This document shows, piece by piece, positions 27,969-36,353 of a stretch of DNA of 64,000 nt. The notes beneath the pieces were generated by a model that made no database searches, was not told the origin of the DNA, and saw nothing but the letters and a program-made list of their open reading frames with translations. Numbering within the stretch: position 1 is the first letter of the stretch; each line of letters starts with the position of its first letter. The DNA comes from Streptomyces sp. CMB-StM0423 (GTDB lineage Bacteria > Actinomycetota > Actinomycetes > Streptomycetales > Streptomycetaceae): positions 3,422,501-3,486,500 of the forward strand of contig NZ_CP025407.1 of assembly GCF_002847285.1 (NCBI RefSeq), given 5' to 3'. The position numbers were made by a program, and so were the translations under genes.

Positions 27969-28915
27969 TGGCCGATACAGGAAGCTTGCTGCTGCGCTGG
28001 CTGAGCGAGCAGGGCGCCGGCACCCTGTCTGACGTCAAGCAGGGCATCTGGTGGCTCGCGGTCAAGCATTGCCCGGACATCGAACCGGGAGCGCCGGGGC
28101 GCTGGCTGCGCGACGCCGTCTCCCTCGCCTACATCGACATCGATTGGCGCAACCGGCGCTGGTGCGCGGCCCCGCCAGTCCTGACCCGCCTGCCGCACGC
28201 ACGAGGACTGGCGGTACTCACCGGGAGCCGGACAGCCGCGTTCGACGCGCGCGTAGCGCAGGCGATGGAGGATGGCTTGCTGGAGCTGTTCCGGGTGTCC
28301 AGCATCCGCCCGCCCACCGACATCCCCTTGCCCGCGTCCCTTATCGTCCAGTTCGATGACGAATCAGGGATCGCGAGCTGGGCGGTCGAGCTCGGTGTCT
28401 CTTACACACCGTGCTTCGCGCTGCAGGGAGCTTCGCTGCTACCTCCCTTGAGCCCCGGAGCGCCGACCTCTGCGCCGGAGTTCGGCAAGCCCCTGGAACA
28501 GTACGACTTCGCGCGCGGCGAGTACCGGCTTGTCCCGCGGCCCCACGGCGAAGGTCTGTACCGGCTCAAGCGGCGCGACGGCAAACGCGTATGCCAGGTC
28601 CTGCGCGACGGCGAATGGCACGAGACTAGCCACGAACAGGGCGTTTACCGTGTGCTGGAGACCCGGAGCCGGGCTGCCGACGTGCTGCGCTGGCGGCCGG
28701 AGAAGGGCTCAGGGCGCGAGAGGTTCGGGACCTTGTTCGTCGACTGGGGATATCCCTTGCCCGACTTGCACCGGCGCGTGGCCGTGATGTGCTGCGGTCT
28801 CGCGCCCCGCATCAATGCCCAGGCCGAAAACCTCGCTTACGACAACGTGCCCTACGCCGTAGCTGTCAGGATCTCCCAATCGCTCGGACAGCAACTGAGG
28901 GAGAACCATGAGTGA
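27968..28915 (+). CDS. Unrecognised defence-island protein, second gene of the helicase operon
   Basis: A 315-residue protein of unknown family. The N-terminus (LLLRWLSEQGAGTLSDVKQG, through about residue 65) looks like a winged helix, and residues 190-240 hold a beta-rich segment (LYRLKRRDGKRVCQVLRDGE). Its ATG overlaps the preceding stop (TGATG), with GGGAG just upstream, and its own end overlaps the helicase start by 8 bp. Tight coupling suggests a fixed stoichiometry with the helicase, perhaps as a loader or target-recognition subunit. That role is inference. Confidence 0.7.
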   Translation: MADTGSLLLRWLSEQGAGTLSDVKQGIWWLAVKHCPDIEPGAPGRWLRDAVSLAYIDIDWRNRRWCAAPPVLTRLPHARGLAVLTGSRTAAFDARVAQAMEDGLLELFRVSSIRPPTDIPLPASLIVQFDDESGIASWAVELGVSYTPCFALQGASLLPPLSPGAPTSAPEFGKPLEQYDFARGEYRLVPRPHGEGLYRLKRRDGKRVCQVLRDGEWHETSHEQGVYRVLETRSRAADVLRWRPEKGSGRERFGTLFVDWGYPLPDLHRRVAVMCCGLAPRINAQAENLAYDNVPYAVAVRISQSLGQQLRENHE

Positions 28916-31900
28916 CACCCCTTCGCAACTGCCCGGTCGCTCCGATCGGGACGTGGATATCCTCAGTTCGTTCGAGCACTTAAAGGATGCGCTCTTCCGC
29001 TACTACAACACGCCGTTCGGACTCGCTGATGAGCACCTCGAACGCGAGCGCCAGGATTTGTTCGACATGAACGGCGGAGCCTGGCGGCGTCCCCTGCTTG
29101 AGGTCCGCCCGCGCTACGTTCAGATGGATGCAGGCGTCGCGGAATCCGTGAGGGCAGCAGGAGCCCACCCCGACCTTGCGGAACTGGCGCAGCTCGGACT
29201 GTTGCAGGACGTCCGCTCCCTGTATGAGCACCAGCACCGGACTCTGATCGCCGCTGCGCGAGACGGACACGATGTCGTCGTCACGGCAGGTACGGGATCG
29301 GGCAAGACGGAGTCGTTCATGCTGCCCATCCTGGCCGACCTCGTCCACGAATCCGCCGACTGGCCGACCGACTCGCTGCCGTCGAACCGCTGGTGGGAGT
29401 CTCCTGACGGCAGTTATCAGCCCCAGCGGGCAGGCGAGGCAGGCCGGCACTCAGCGGTACGCGCCCTCATCCTCTACCCCATGAACGCGCTCGTCGATGA
29501 CCAGATGATGCGTCTGCGCAGGGCCCTGGACAGCGATGACGTCAGGGCGTGGCTTGCCCGGTCGCGGCCCGGCCACCGCTTCTACTTCGGCCGCTACACA
29601 GGGGCAACCCCCGTCCCCGGCGAGGTCGGCTCGGCAGCCGGCATCAAGACGTTACGCGAGGAGTTCGCCGCCACCGAGGAGCGCTCCCGCCAGGCGCAGA
29701 AAGCCGCCGGCGACGGCCGTTACTTCATTCCCCGGCTGGACGGCGCGGAAATGCGCTGCCGCTGGGACATGATCCAGGCCCCGCCCGACATCATGATTAC
29801 GAACTACAGCATGCTCAACGTCATGCTGATGCGCTCGCGCGAGTCGCAGATCTTCGACAAGACGCGCCGCTGGCTGGAGGAGGTGCCCGACGCCCGCTTC
29901 ACCCTGGTCGTCGACGAGCTCCACATGTACCGGGGCACTGCAGGCACGGAGATCGCCTACCTTCTGCGCAACCTGCGCCACCGCCTCGGGCTTGACCACA
30001 GGCCGGACAAGTTCCGCGTCCTGGCCGCCTCCGCGTCCCTCGAAGCCCCGCGCGACCTGGACTTCCTGCAGGAGTTCTTCGGCGTCGACCGAAACCGGTT
30101 CGTGGTCCTCGGCGGCCAGCCTGTGCTGCCGACGCACACTCGCACTGACATCTCCCGGCACGCCGACGCCTACGCCGCCCTGAACCCGGATACCTCGCCC
30201 GCCCAGGCCGACCAACTACTGGCGGACACCGGCGCCGGTGACGCATTTGTCAACGCCCTGCGCGATGGCGACCGGCTTATCGCCGATTTCGACGACACCG
30301 TCGCCACCCGCATCTTCCCAGCCGCTGACAGCGCTGTGCAGAAGAGGGCATTACGCGGAGTCCTCATCGCACTCCGCCGCTCGGCCAATTCCCGGACGCC
30401 CAAGCTGCGCGGACATCTCTTCTTCCGCAACATCCCCGGCGTCTGGGCCTGCTCAGACCCCAAGTGCCCCGACGCCCCGCGCTGGGAAGGCGTGGAGAGG
30501 ACAGTCGGCAAGCTGTACTCGCGCCCCACGCCGCGCTGCAGTTGCGACGCTCGCGTCTTGGAACTCCTTTACTGCCAGACCTGCGGAGATGCATTCCTCG
30601 GCGGATATGCACCAGCATCAGCCTTCCGCAACGCAGCCAAGGGGCACCCATTCCAAGCTGGCCTGCTCGCGGACCTGCCCGACCTAGACTCTCTGCCTGA
30701 CGCCGCTGCTATGGGGCCGAGCGCGGCCAACTACATCGTCTACTGGCCGCGCAAGGACGACCCGGCGGTGGAGAAGCTGGAGTGGAGTTCCAATTCGGAC
30801 CGGGGCACACTGAGAGCTGACTTCAAGTTCAAGCGCAGCCAGTACGACCCCCGCACCGGCATCCTCCGCAACCAGCGTGACCACACCGGCTGGTCCTTCC
30901 ACACTGGTCTGCCGCAGCGCAAGAAGGGGCGGCCCCGGCTCAAAGCAGAGGACCTCCCCGCGGCACCTACACAGTGCCCCAGCTGCGGCGACAACTGGGA
31001 GGTCAGGCAGGTTGGGACCGAGCATTTCAGCCTCAGCGACCCGCGCCGGATGCGTACGCCGGTCAGGTCCATGCGCACTGGTTTCGAGAAGGTCAACCAG
31101 GTGCTGACCACCGGGATCCTCTCCCACCTGCGGAACAGGCAGGCCGTGGTCTTCTCCGACAGCCGCCAGGACGCAGCGAAGCTGTCCGCGGGCCTGGGAC
31201 TGCGCCACTACCAGGACCTCCTGCGCCTGCTGCTCGCCGAGGAGGTCGACGGCCAGGGGGATCCAGTCGCCGACCTGGCAGCCGTATCGGGCTTCTACCG
31301 CAAGTCCCTCGACAACCCCGTCAACAAGGAAACGGCCAAAGCCGCCCGCGATCGGCTGCGCGCCCGTGATCCGGAGAGCTACGACGCCTGGGTGAAGCTC
31401 CAGAAGACATCTGAAAGTCTCGACGATCTCGACGACGACCTCCCCGACCCGGCAGAAGAGGCCGCGCTCTACCGTCGCCTTAGCCGGGTACCCAGCCTAG
31501 ATAGCCACGGAGCGGCCGTCGCCGAACGGCTGGTCCAGCACGGCATCAATCCCGGCGGCCCGAAGGCATCCCTGCAGCAGACGAGCTACCAGAAGGGCTC
31601 CCAGCCGCAGTCATGGACCTCTCTGTATCAGTGGCCCGAGCCCTCCGGCGGCAAAGTACGTGACGAATCCAGCCTGGTCCTGAGTGAGCGGCAAGAACAG
31701 TTGCGCCAGGACATCCGTGAAGCCCTCACTGGTGAGGTGCTCAACGGGCTATTCGGCAGCGTCGGACGTGACTTCGAGTCCCTGGGCCTGGGCTGGCTCA
31801 CCCTCTCCACCGACCAGGCGCCGCTCGAAGCCGAGCGGGCCTCCGATGCCGCACTGGCCCGGGCCAGCTTGCGAGTCCTCGGTCACATGCGTCGTTTCGC

Positions 31901-34490
31901 AGGACTGCGTAGCCCGGCTGACGAACCGCCGAAAAAGCTGCGTGACTTCTGGGCCAGTGCAGCGGAACACCTCGGGCAGGACCCGGACGACCTCCGCGAG
32001 ACGGTCGGGCAGATCTGGGGAGATGCAGTCAAGAAGTACATCATCCAACCCGAGCATGTCGCCTTGCGCCACGGCCGAGCGGTGTCCTGGACCTGCCCTG
32101 TCTGCCGCCGACGGCACCTCCACCCAGGCGTCGGGGTGTGCACGAAGTGCCGTCGGCCTCTGCCTGCGACGCCTGAACCATTCGAGGGCACAGACGCCGA
32201 CTACTACGCCTGGATGGCGCGTCGGCAGTTCGGAAATTTCCGCCTCAACGCGGCCGAACTCACGGGCCAGACCGACCGCCTGGATGCCCAGGCTCGCCAA
32301 GCCCGATTCCAAGGCATCTTCCTCGACGGCAAGGAGCACACGCTTCCCGACAGCCTCGATGTTCTCTCCGTTACCACCACGATGGAAGCCGGAGTCGACA
32401 TCGGCCCGCTGTCCGCTGTCCTGATGGCGAACATGCCACCGACCCGGTTCAACTACCAGCAGCGCGTCGGGCGGGCAGGACGGCGCACTTCGCCGGTCGC
32501 GCTCGCGCTCACCGTGTGCCGCGGTCGCAGCCACGACGAGCACTATTTTCAGGATCCCCAGCAGATCACCAACAATCCGACCCCGCCGCCGTACCTCTCC
32601 ACCGACATGAAGGACATCTACCAGCGAGTCCTCAGTGCCGAAGTGCTCCGTAGGGCCTTCGATGCAGCGCAGGGCGCGGCAGGGGATGACATGGGAGCCG
32701 ACCCGACCCGCAACGTCCACGGCCAGTTTGGCCACACTGCAGACTGGCCCGCCGTGAGCGAACAGGTCAGTGTATGGATCAAGTTGCACGACGACGAGAT
32801 CCGCAGTCTCGCCGAAGCCCTCGCGGAGCACACCCGCAACGCCTGGCCTCCGGATCAGGCGGCGGTTTGGGTGGCCCAGGAACTCGTGAAGCGCGTCAAC
32901 CAGATCGCCCACGAGCCTCGCGGCCACCACGAACTCAGCCAACGACTCGCGGAGTCAGGCCTGCTGCCTATGTTCGGATTCCCCACCTCAGCCCGCTACC
33001 TTTATACGAAGCGCCCCTCTGACTCCTATCCTTGGCCTCCGAGTGGAGTGGTCGACCGATCTCTGGACATCGCTATCTCTCAATTCGCTCCCGGTGCCGA
33101 GACCGTCAAGGACGGACAGGTCCACACGGCCGCCGGCACAATCGCGTTTGAGCCGACCGGGCGAGTTCCTCGAGCCGTGCAGGAACCACTAGGGAAGCCC
33201 GTCCACATCGGCATCTGCCTTGCCTGCGGACACCTGGCAAAGGACGTGCAGATGCTGCCAGAACAGGAGGATGCCCCGCCGCAACCTTGCCGCGCCTGCG
33301 GAACAACCGACGGCTCTTATCGCGAGATTGAACTCCGCGAACCGGCCGGCTTCTACTCCGCGGGTAAGGCCCGCGACTTCGACGGAAACTTCGCCTGGAG
33401 GGCCAGGTCGCTCGCCCCCCGCACCGCCGCAGACCTTGAGCACGGGGCGCCCCTGAAGATCAAGCTGACGGGCATGGTGGTACACGCCGGGAAGGGGGAG
33501 CGCTACTCGGTCAACGACAACGGAGGCCGCCTGTTCCACTTCACGAGAGTAAGCCCGACCACACGCTGGTCCGGCGCTTATCTGGAGGCCGGGGCCACCG
33601 AACTGTTCCCCTGGCTGGCGAACGACATTGCCGCCGGCGAGGAACCTCTCAAGACCGCCATCGGCGCGACCCAGCGCACCGACCTGTTCCTGCTCGGACC
33701 CCAGGTAAGCGAGATCCCAGCGCTCGGTCTGCGCCTCAACCTGACCTCCGTACCGCAGAGCACCGGCTTCCCCGACGACCGCTCCGGCAGGCGCGCGGCC
33801 TGGTACTCGCTGGCCGCCCTCCTGCGCACGGCCGCGGGCTCGCTTCTCCAGGTGCAGCCCAACGAGATTGCATCCGGCATTCACGGCGCAGGATCAGGTA
33901 GCAGCAAGGCGCGCACCTTCGCCTTCCTCTCAGACACCTTGGACAACGGTGCTGGCTACTGCACACACCTCGCGGAACGCGAGATCTTCGAGCAGTTCAT
34001 GGCGACTGCCAGGAAGATGCTGGCCGACTTCGCCGACGGTACACACGGCCGAACCTGCCGCGGCTCGTGCTACCAGTGCCTGCGCGACTACACGAATATG
34101 GCGTATCACAGCCTTCTGGACTGGCGGCTGGCCGGCGAACTCCTGGCCATCCTTCAAGGCGCGAGCATTGAAAGCAGCCAGTATGGCCGCCAGGCAGCAG
34201 GACTGCTGCGGAACTGGGCATCCGACTTCCCGCCCGGTGATGCGGAGTTCGTGGAGGACCTGGGCGGCACCGGTCCCGCGGTCCTCTTCGAGGAGCGGAT
34301 CTGGGTCGCTCCCAAGGGCCCGTTCGAGGCTGCCGACACCACGCTGTCCTCCCCTCGCATCAGCTCCGTGCGCAACGCCACCGCATCCGACCGCCGAGGC
34401 GTTCCAGACGTGGTATTTGTCGACGATTTCCTTCTCGACAAAGCCCCGGGCCGTGTGTCTGCCATGCTCGCCGACTTTGACCAGCTGTAG
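28908..34490 (+). CDS. Giant DEAD/DEAH helicase with DUF1998 (MZB-like) C-terminus, DruE-like
   Basis: A 1860-residue superfamily 2 helicase. VVTAGTGSGKTESFMLPIL (Walker A) is near residues 125-135, LVVDELHMYRG (DELH box) near 335, and SVTTTMEAGVDIG and QQRVGRAGRR (motifs V and VI) near 1150-1190. Zinc-binding pairs occur near 514-560, 691, 1062-1085 (CPVC, CTKC) and 1436-1465 (CLACG, CRACG). The C-terminal DUF1998 signature is CRGSCYQCLRDYTN near 1716. Size and layout fit Druantia DruE; other DUF1998 helicases include DISARM DrmA/DrmB, but those are split and smaller. It is the last gene of a three-gene operon and is followed by a strong terminator. Confidence 0.85.
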   Translation: MSDTPSQLPGRSDRDVDILSSFEHLKDALFRYYNTPFGLADEHLERERQDLFDMNGGAWRRPLLEVRPRYVQMDAGVAESVRAAGAHPDLAELAQLGLLQDVRSLYEHQHRTLIAAARDGHDVVVTAGTGSGKTESFMLPILADLVHESADWPTDSLPSNRWWESPDGSYQPQRAGEAGRHSAVRALILYPMNALVDDQMMRLRRALDSDDVRAWLARSRPGHRFYFGRYTGATPVPGEVGSAAGIKTLREEFAATEERSRQAQKAAGDGRYFIPRLDGAEMRCRWDMIQAPPDIMITNYSMLNVMLMRSRESQIFDKTRRWLEEVPDARFTLVVDELHMYRGTAGTEIAYLLRNLRHRLGLDHRPDKFRVLAASASLEAPRDLDFLQEFFGVDRNRFVVLGGQPVLPTHTRTDISRHADAYAALNPDTSPAQADQLLADTGAGDAFVNALRDGDRLIADFDDTVATRIFPAADSAVQKRALRGVLIALRRSANSRTPKLRGHLFFRNIPGVWACSDPKCPDAPRWEGVERTVGKLYSRPTPRCSCDARVLELLYCQTCGDAFLGGYAPASAFRNAAKGHPFQAGLLADLPDLDSLPDAAAMGPSAANYIVYWPRKDDPAVEKLEWSSNSDRGTLRADFKFKRSQYDPRTGILRNQRDHTGWSFHTGLPQRKKGRPRLKAEDLPAAPTQCPSCGDNWEVRQVGTEHFSLSDPRRMRTPVRSMRTGFEKVNQVLTTGILSHLRNRQAVVFSDSRQDAAKLSAGLGLRHYQDLLRLLLAEEVDGQGDPVADLAAVSGFYRKSLDNPVNKETAKAARDRLRARDPESYDAWVKLQKTSESLDDLDDDLPDPAEEAALYRRLSRVPSLDSHGAAVAERLVQHGINPGGPKASLQQTSYQKGSQPQSWTSLYQWPEPSGGKVRDESSLVLSERQEQLRQDIREALTGEVLNGLFGSVGRDFESLGLGWLTLSTDQAPLEAERASDAALARASLRVLGHMRRFAGLRSPADEPPKKLRDFWASAAEHLGQDPDDLRETVGQIWGDAVKKYIIQPEHVALRHGRAVSWTCPVCRRRHLHPGVGVCTKCRRPLPATPEPFEGTDADYYAWMARRQFGNFRLNAAELTGQTDRLDAQARQARFQGIFLDGKEHTLPDSLDVLSVTTTMEAGVDIGPLSAVLMANMPPTRFNYQQRVGRAGRRTSPVALALTVCRGRSHDEHYFQDPQQITNNPTPPPYLSTDMKDIYQRVLSAEVLRRAFDAAQGAAGDDMGADPTRNVHGQFGHTADWPAVSEQVSVWIKLHDDEIRSLAEALAEHTRNAWPPDQAAVWVAQELVKRVNQIAHEPRGHHELSQRLAESGLLPMFGFPTSARYLYTKRPSDSYPWPPSGVVDRSLDIAISQFAPGAETVKDGQVHTAAGTIAFEPTGRVPRAVQEPLGKPVHIGICLACGHLAKDVQMLPEQEDAPPQPCRACGTTDGSYREIELREPAGFYSAGKARDFDGNFAWRARSLAPRTAADLEHGAPLKIKLTGMVVHAGKGERYSVNDNGGRLFHFTRVSPTTRWSGAYLEAGATELFPWLANDIAAGEEPLKTAIGATQRTDLFLLGPQVSEIPALGLRLNLTSVPQSTGFPDDRSGRRAAWYSLAALLRTAAGSLLQVQPNEIASGIHGAGSGSSKARTFAFLSDTLDNGAGYCTHLAEREIFEQFMATARKMLADFADGTHGRTCRGSCYQCLRDYTNMAYHSLLDWRLAGELLAILQGASIESSQYGRQAAGLLRNWASDFPPGDAEFVEDLGGTGPAVLFEERIWVAPKGPFEAADTTLSSPRISSVRNATASDRRGVPDVVFVDDFLLDKAPGRVSAMLADFDQL

Positions 34491-34495
34491 TGGCA

Positions 34496-34534
34496 CCGCC
34501 CTTACGCCCTAGCCGCAAGGGCGTAAGGGCGGTG
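34496..34534 (+). terminator. Perfect 16-bp stem-loop terminator
   Basis: ACCGCCCTTACGCCCT (34496-34511) pairs perfectly with 34519-34534 across the 7-nt loop AGCCGCA, starting 6 bp after the helicase stop codon. It closes the three-gene operon and separates it transcriptionally from the PIN-like gene. No U-tract follows. Confidence 0.85.
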
Positions 34535-34622
34535 TGGCCGCTGCAGCCGTGATCGTCCGCCGATCTCAGATCTTTGTGCCAAGATGACCGGTCAGGGAGG
34601 CGTGATCGAACCGGAGGAGAAA

Positions 34623-36044
34623 ATGGGAGATCCGGTACTGCTGCAGAGGTTCGCAGCCTGGCTCCAGCCTGGTCCGACGGACGGCGATGCGGAGCGAAGT
34701 TCCTTCTTCAACAACGGCGTTATCGTGCTGGATACAAACGTCCTGCTGAGCCTGTATGAATACACCGAGACCTCCAGGTCAGAAGTTCTGTCGGCGCTTG
34801 AACAGACTGCCGGACGGCTGTGGATGCCCTATCAGGTCGGTCTTGAGTTCGTCCGCGGCCGCCGCAGCACTTTGGAGTCCCGCAAGAGGGCCCTTTCCGA
34901 TGCCGCCGCAGACGTCAACAAGAAGCTCATGGCTGCCCGCAAAGCGATCGTCGACGCCAAGAACGTCGTGTGCGCCCAGCTCGACAAGTACGCCCGGGCT
35001 CACCAGGAGATAGCGGGGCTCGACGCACTCGTCGCGGGTTCTGGCGTCGATGCGCACCTCGACGTGTACCGGCACGAGTTCAAACGCTACCTGGACATGC
35101 TCAAAGCAGACCACGGACTAGCACTAAGTTCCGCCGATGCGGAGGACCCCATCCTTGTGCACATCGCGAAGCTCTACGGAGATGGCATCGGCCAGCAGCC
35201 GGAGGACAGCGTCGTGCGCGGACGTCTAGAGGAGGCCACCGCCTTCCGGTTCCCGAACAAGATCCCTCCCGGATTCTCTGACTCTGGCAAGGACACGCCG
35301 CTCAAGTCCGCTGGCGACTTCCTCCTCTGGGAAGAACTGGTCGAGCATGCCACGAAGCTCCCGGTCGGCAGCCGCCGCGTGCTGTTTGTATCGAACGACA
35401 CGAAGGAGGACTGGTACGAGCAGGGCTCCGGCCCAAGCAGCTCCCGTCCGTGGCCGAGTCTTGTCGACGAGCTGAGACGGAGGGCACAGGCGGACTTGAG
35501 GGTCGAGACGCCACCGCACTTCTTCGGCGGCGTCAGAGAGTTCCTGGACGCCGAGCTCGCTGCGGATACGTACGCGGAGATCGAGCGGGTGTCAGAGTCA
35601 TTTGAGGAGAAGGTCCCGGACACACCGCTGGTAACGGAGGAGACAGCAGCTCACCTGGAACCGCCGGACGGACTGGCGCTTGATGCGTTCAATTCGGTGG
35701 GACTCGTCTCCTCGACCGTGCGTGCGGCTCTCGATTCAGCGTCGCCGTCCCGTCGGTTGTTCCAGTGGTGGCTGATCGGGGTGACGGCTCAGCTCGGGCG
35801 GCGGTCTGTAGGAGAAACGGAGCCGTCTGTAGCTATTGCTACGGCCACACGAAGCAGCGAGCCGCCTTCCCAGAACTGGGTACCCGGTACTGCCCTCCCG
35901 CCAGGTGAGTGGCTCCACCGGAACTCGTCGTGGATCGCACCATGGTTCATGGACCTGTTGGACTCCATCCCGCAGGCTGACCGCGCTGTCTTGCGCCGAC
36001 TGGCGGCGCAACAAGCAGAGAGCAATAGGCGCTCCCGAAGCTGA
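34623..36044 (+). CDS. PIN-like nuclease-domain protein with long C-terminal extension
   Basis: A 473-residue protein. Residues about 35-300 are a PIN-like domain of the large PIN_8 type. VIVLDTNVLLSLYEYTETSR carries the first catalytic Asp, then come MPYQVGLEFVRGRR, a helical insert (100-150) and VLFVSNDTKEDWY near 270 with the terminal Asp. PIN enzymes cut RNA. The C-terminal 120 residues are of unknown role. GGAGG 5 nt before the ATG at 34623 supports this start over the upstream ATG at 34584. It lies behind a terminator, so it probably has its own promoter, and no antitoxin-like gene adjoins it. It may be an RNA-degrading arm of the island. Confidence 0.75.
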   Translation: MGDPVLLQRFAAWLQPGPTDGDAERSSFFNNGVIVLDTNVLLSLYEYTETSRSEVLSALEQTAGRLWMPYQVGLEFVRGRRSTLESRKRALSDAAADVNKKLMAARKAIVDAKNVVCAQLDKYARAHQEIAGLDALVAGSGVDAHLDVYRHEFKRYLDMLKADHGLALSSADAEDPILVHIAKLYGDGIGQQPEDSVVRGRLEEATAFRFPNKIPPGFSDSGKDTPLKSAGDFLLWEELVEHATKLPVGSRRVLFVSNDTKEDWYEQGSGPSSSRPWPSLVDELRRRAQADLRVETPPHFFGGVREFLDAELAADTYAEIERVSESFEEKVPDTPLVTEETAAHLEPPDGLALDAFNSVGLVSSTVRAALDSASPSRRLFQWWLIGVTAQLGRRSVGETEPSVAIATATRSSEPPSQNWVPGTALPPGEWLHRNSSWIAPWFMDLLDSIPQADRAVLRRLAAQQAESNRRSRS

Positions 36045-36052
36045 CACCCTTC

Positions 36053-36277
36053 GTGAAGGAGGCGCTCCCACTGGGCACGATCCGCTGGGTCAAGTCCAGC
36101 TGTAGCAACGGTGATGGCGGCGGCTGTGTCGAGTGGGCGCCGACCCTTGCCGCCTCCGGTCTTGTTCCTGTGCGGGATAGCAAGGATCCCGATGGACCTG
36201 CCCTCGCGTTCTCTGCCGCGGGGTGGCGGGCCTTCGTTGCGGGCGTTCGGGCCGGGGAGTTCGCCGAGCGCTTCTGA
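36053..36277 (+). CDS. DUF397 protein, orphan
   Basis: A 74-residue DUF397 protein: RWVKSSCSNGDGGGCVEWAP followed by VPVRDSKDPDGPALAFSAAG is the full family pattern. These small proteins normally lie directly downstream of an XRE-family HTH gene and act with it, as in the WhiJ/BldB-like pairs of Streptomyces. Here the gene upstream is the PIN-like gene, 8 bp away, so its usual partner is missing. The GTG at 36053 has no convincing ribosome binding site beyond overlap with the upstream gene. Confidence 0.75.
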   Translation: MKEALPLGTIRWVKSSCSNGDGGGCVEWAPTLAASGLVPVRDSKDPDGPALAFSAAGWRAFVAGVRAGEFAERF

Positions 36278-36353
36278 CCTGCCCGAAGGTCCCTGGTCCG
36301 AGAGTTATCCACAGGGGGAAGCGGGGGGTGGGGATTCGCGAGAGGGTGGGGGC

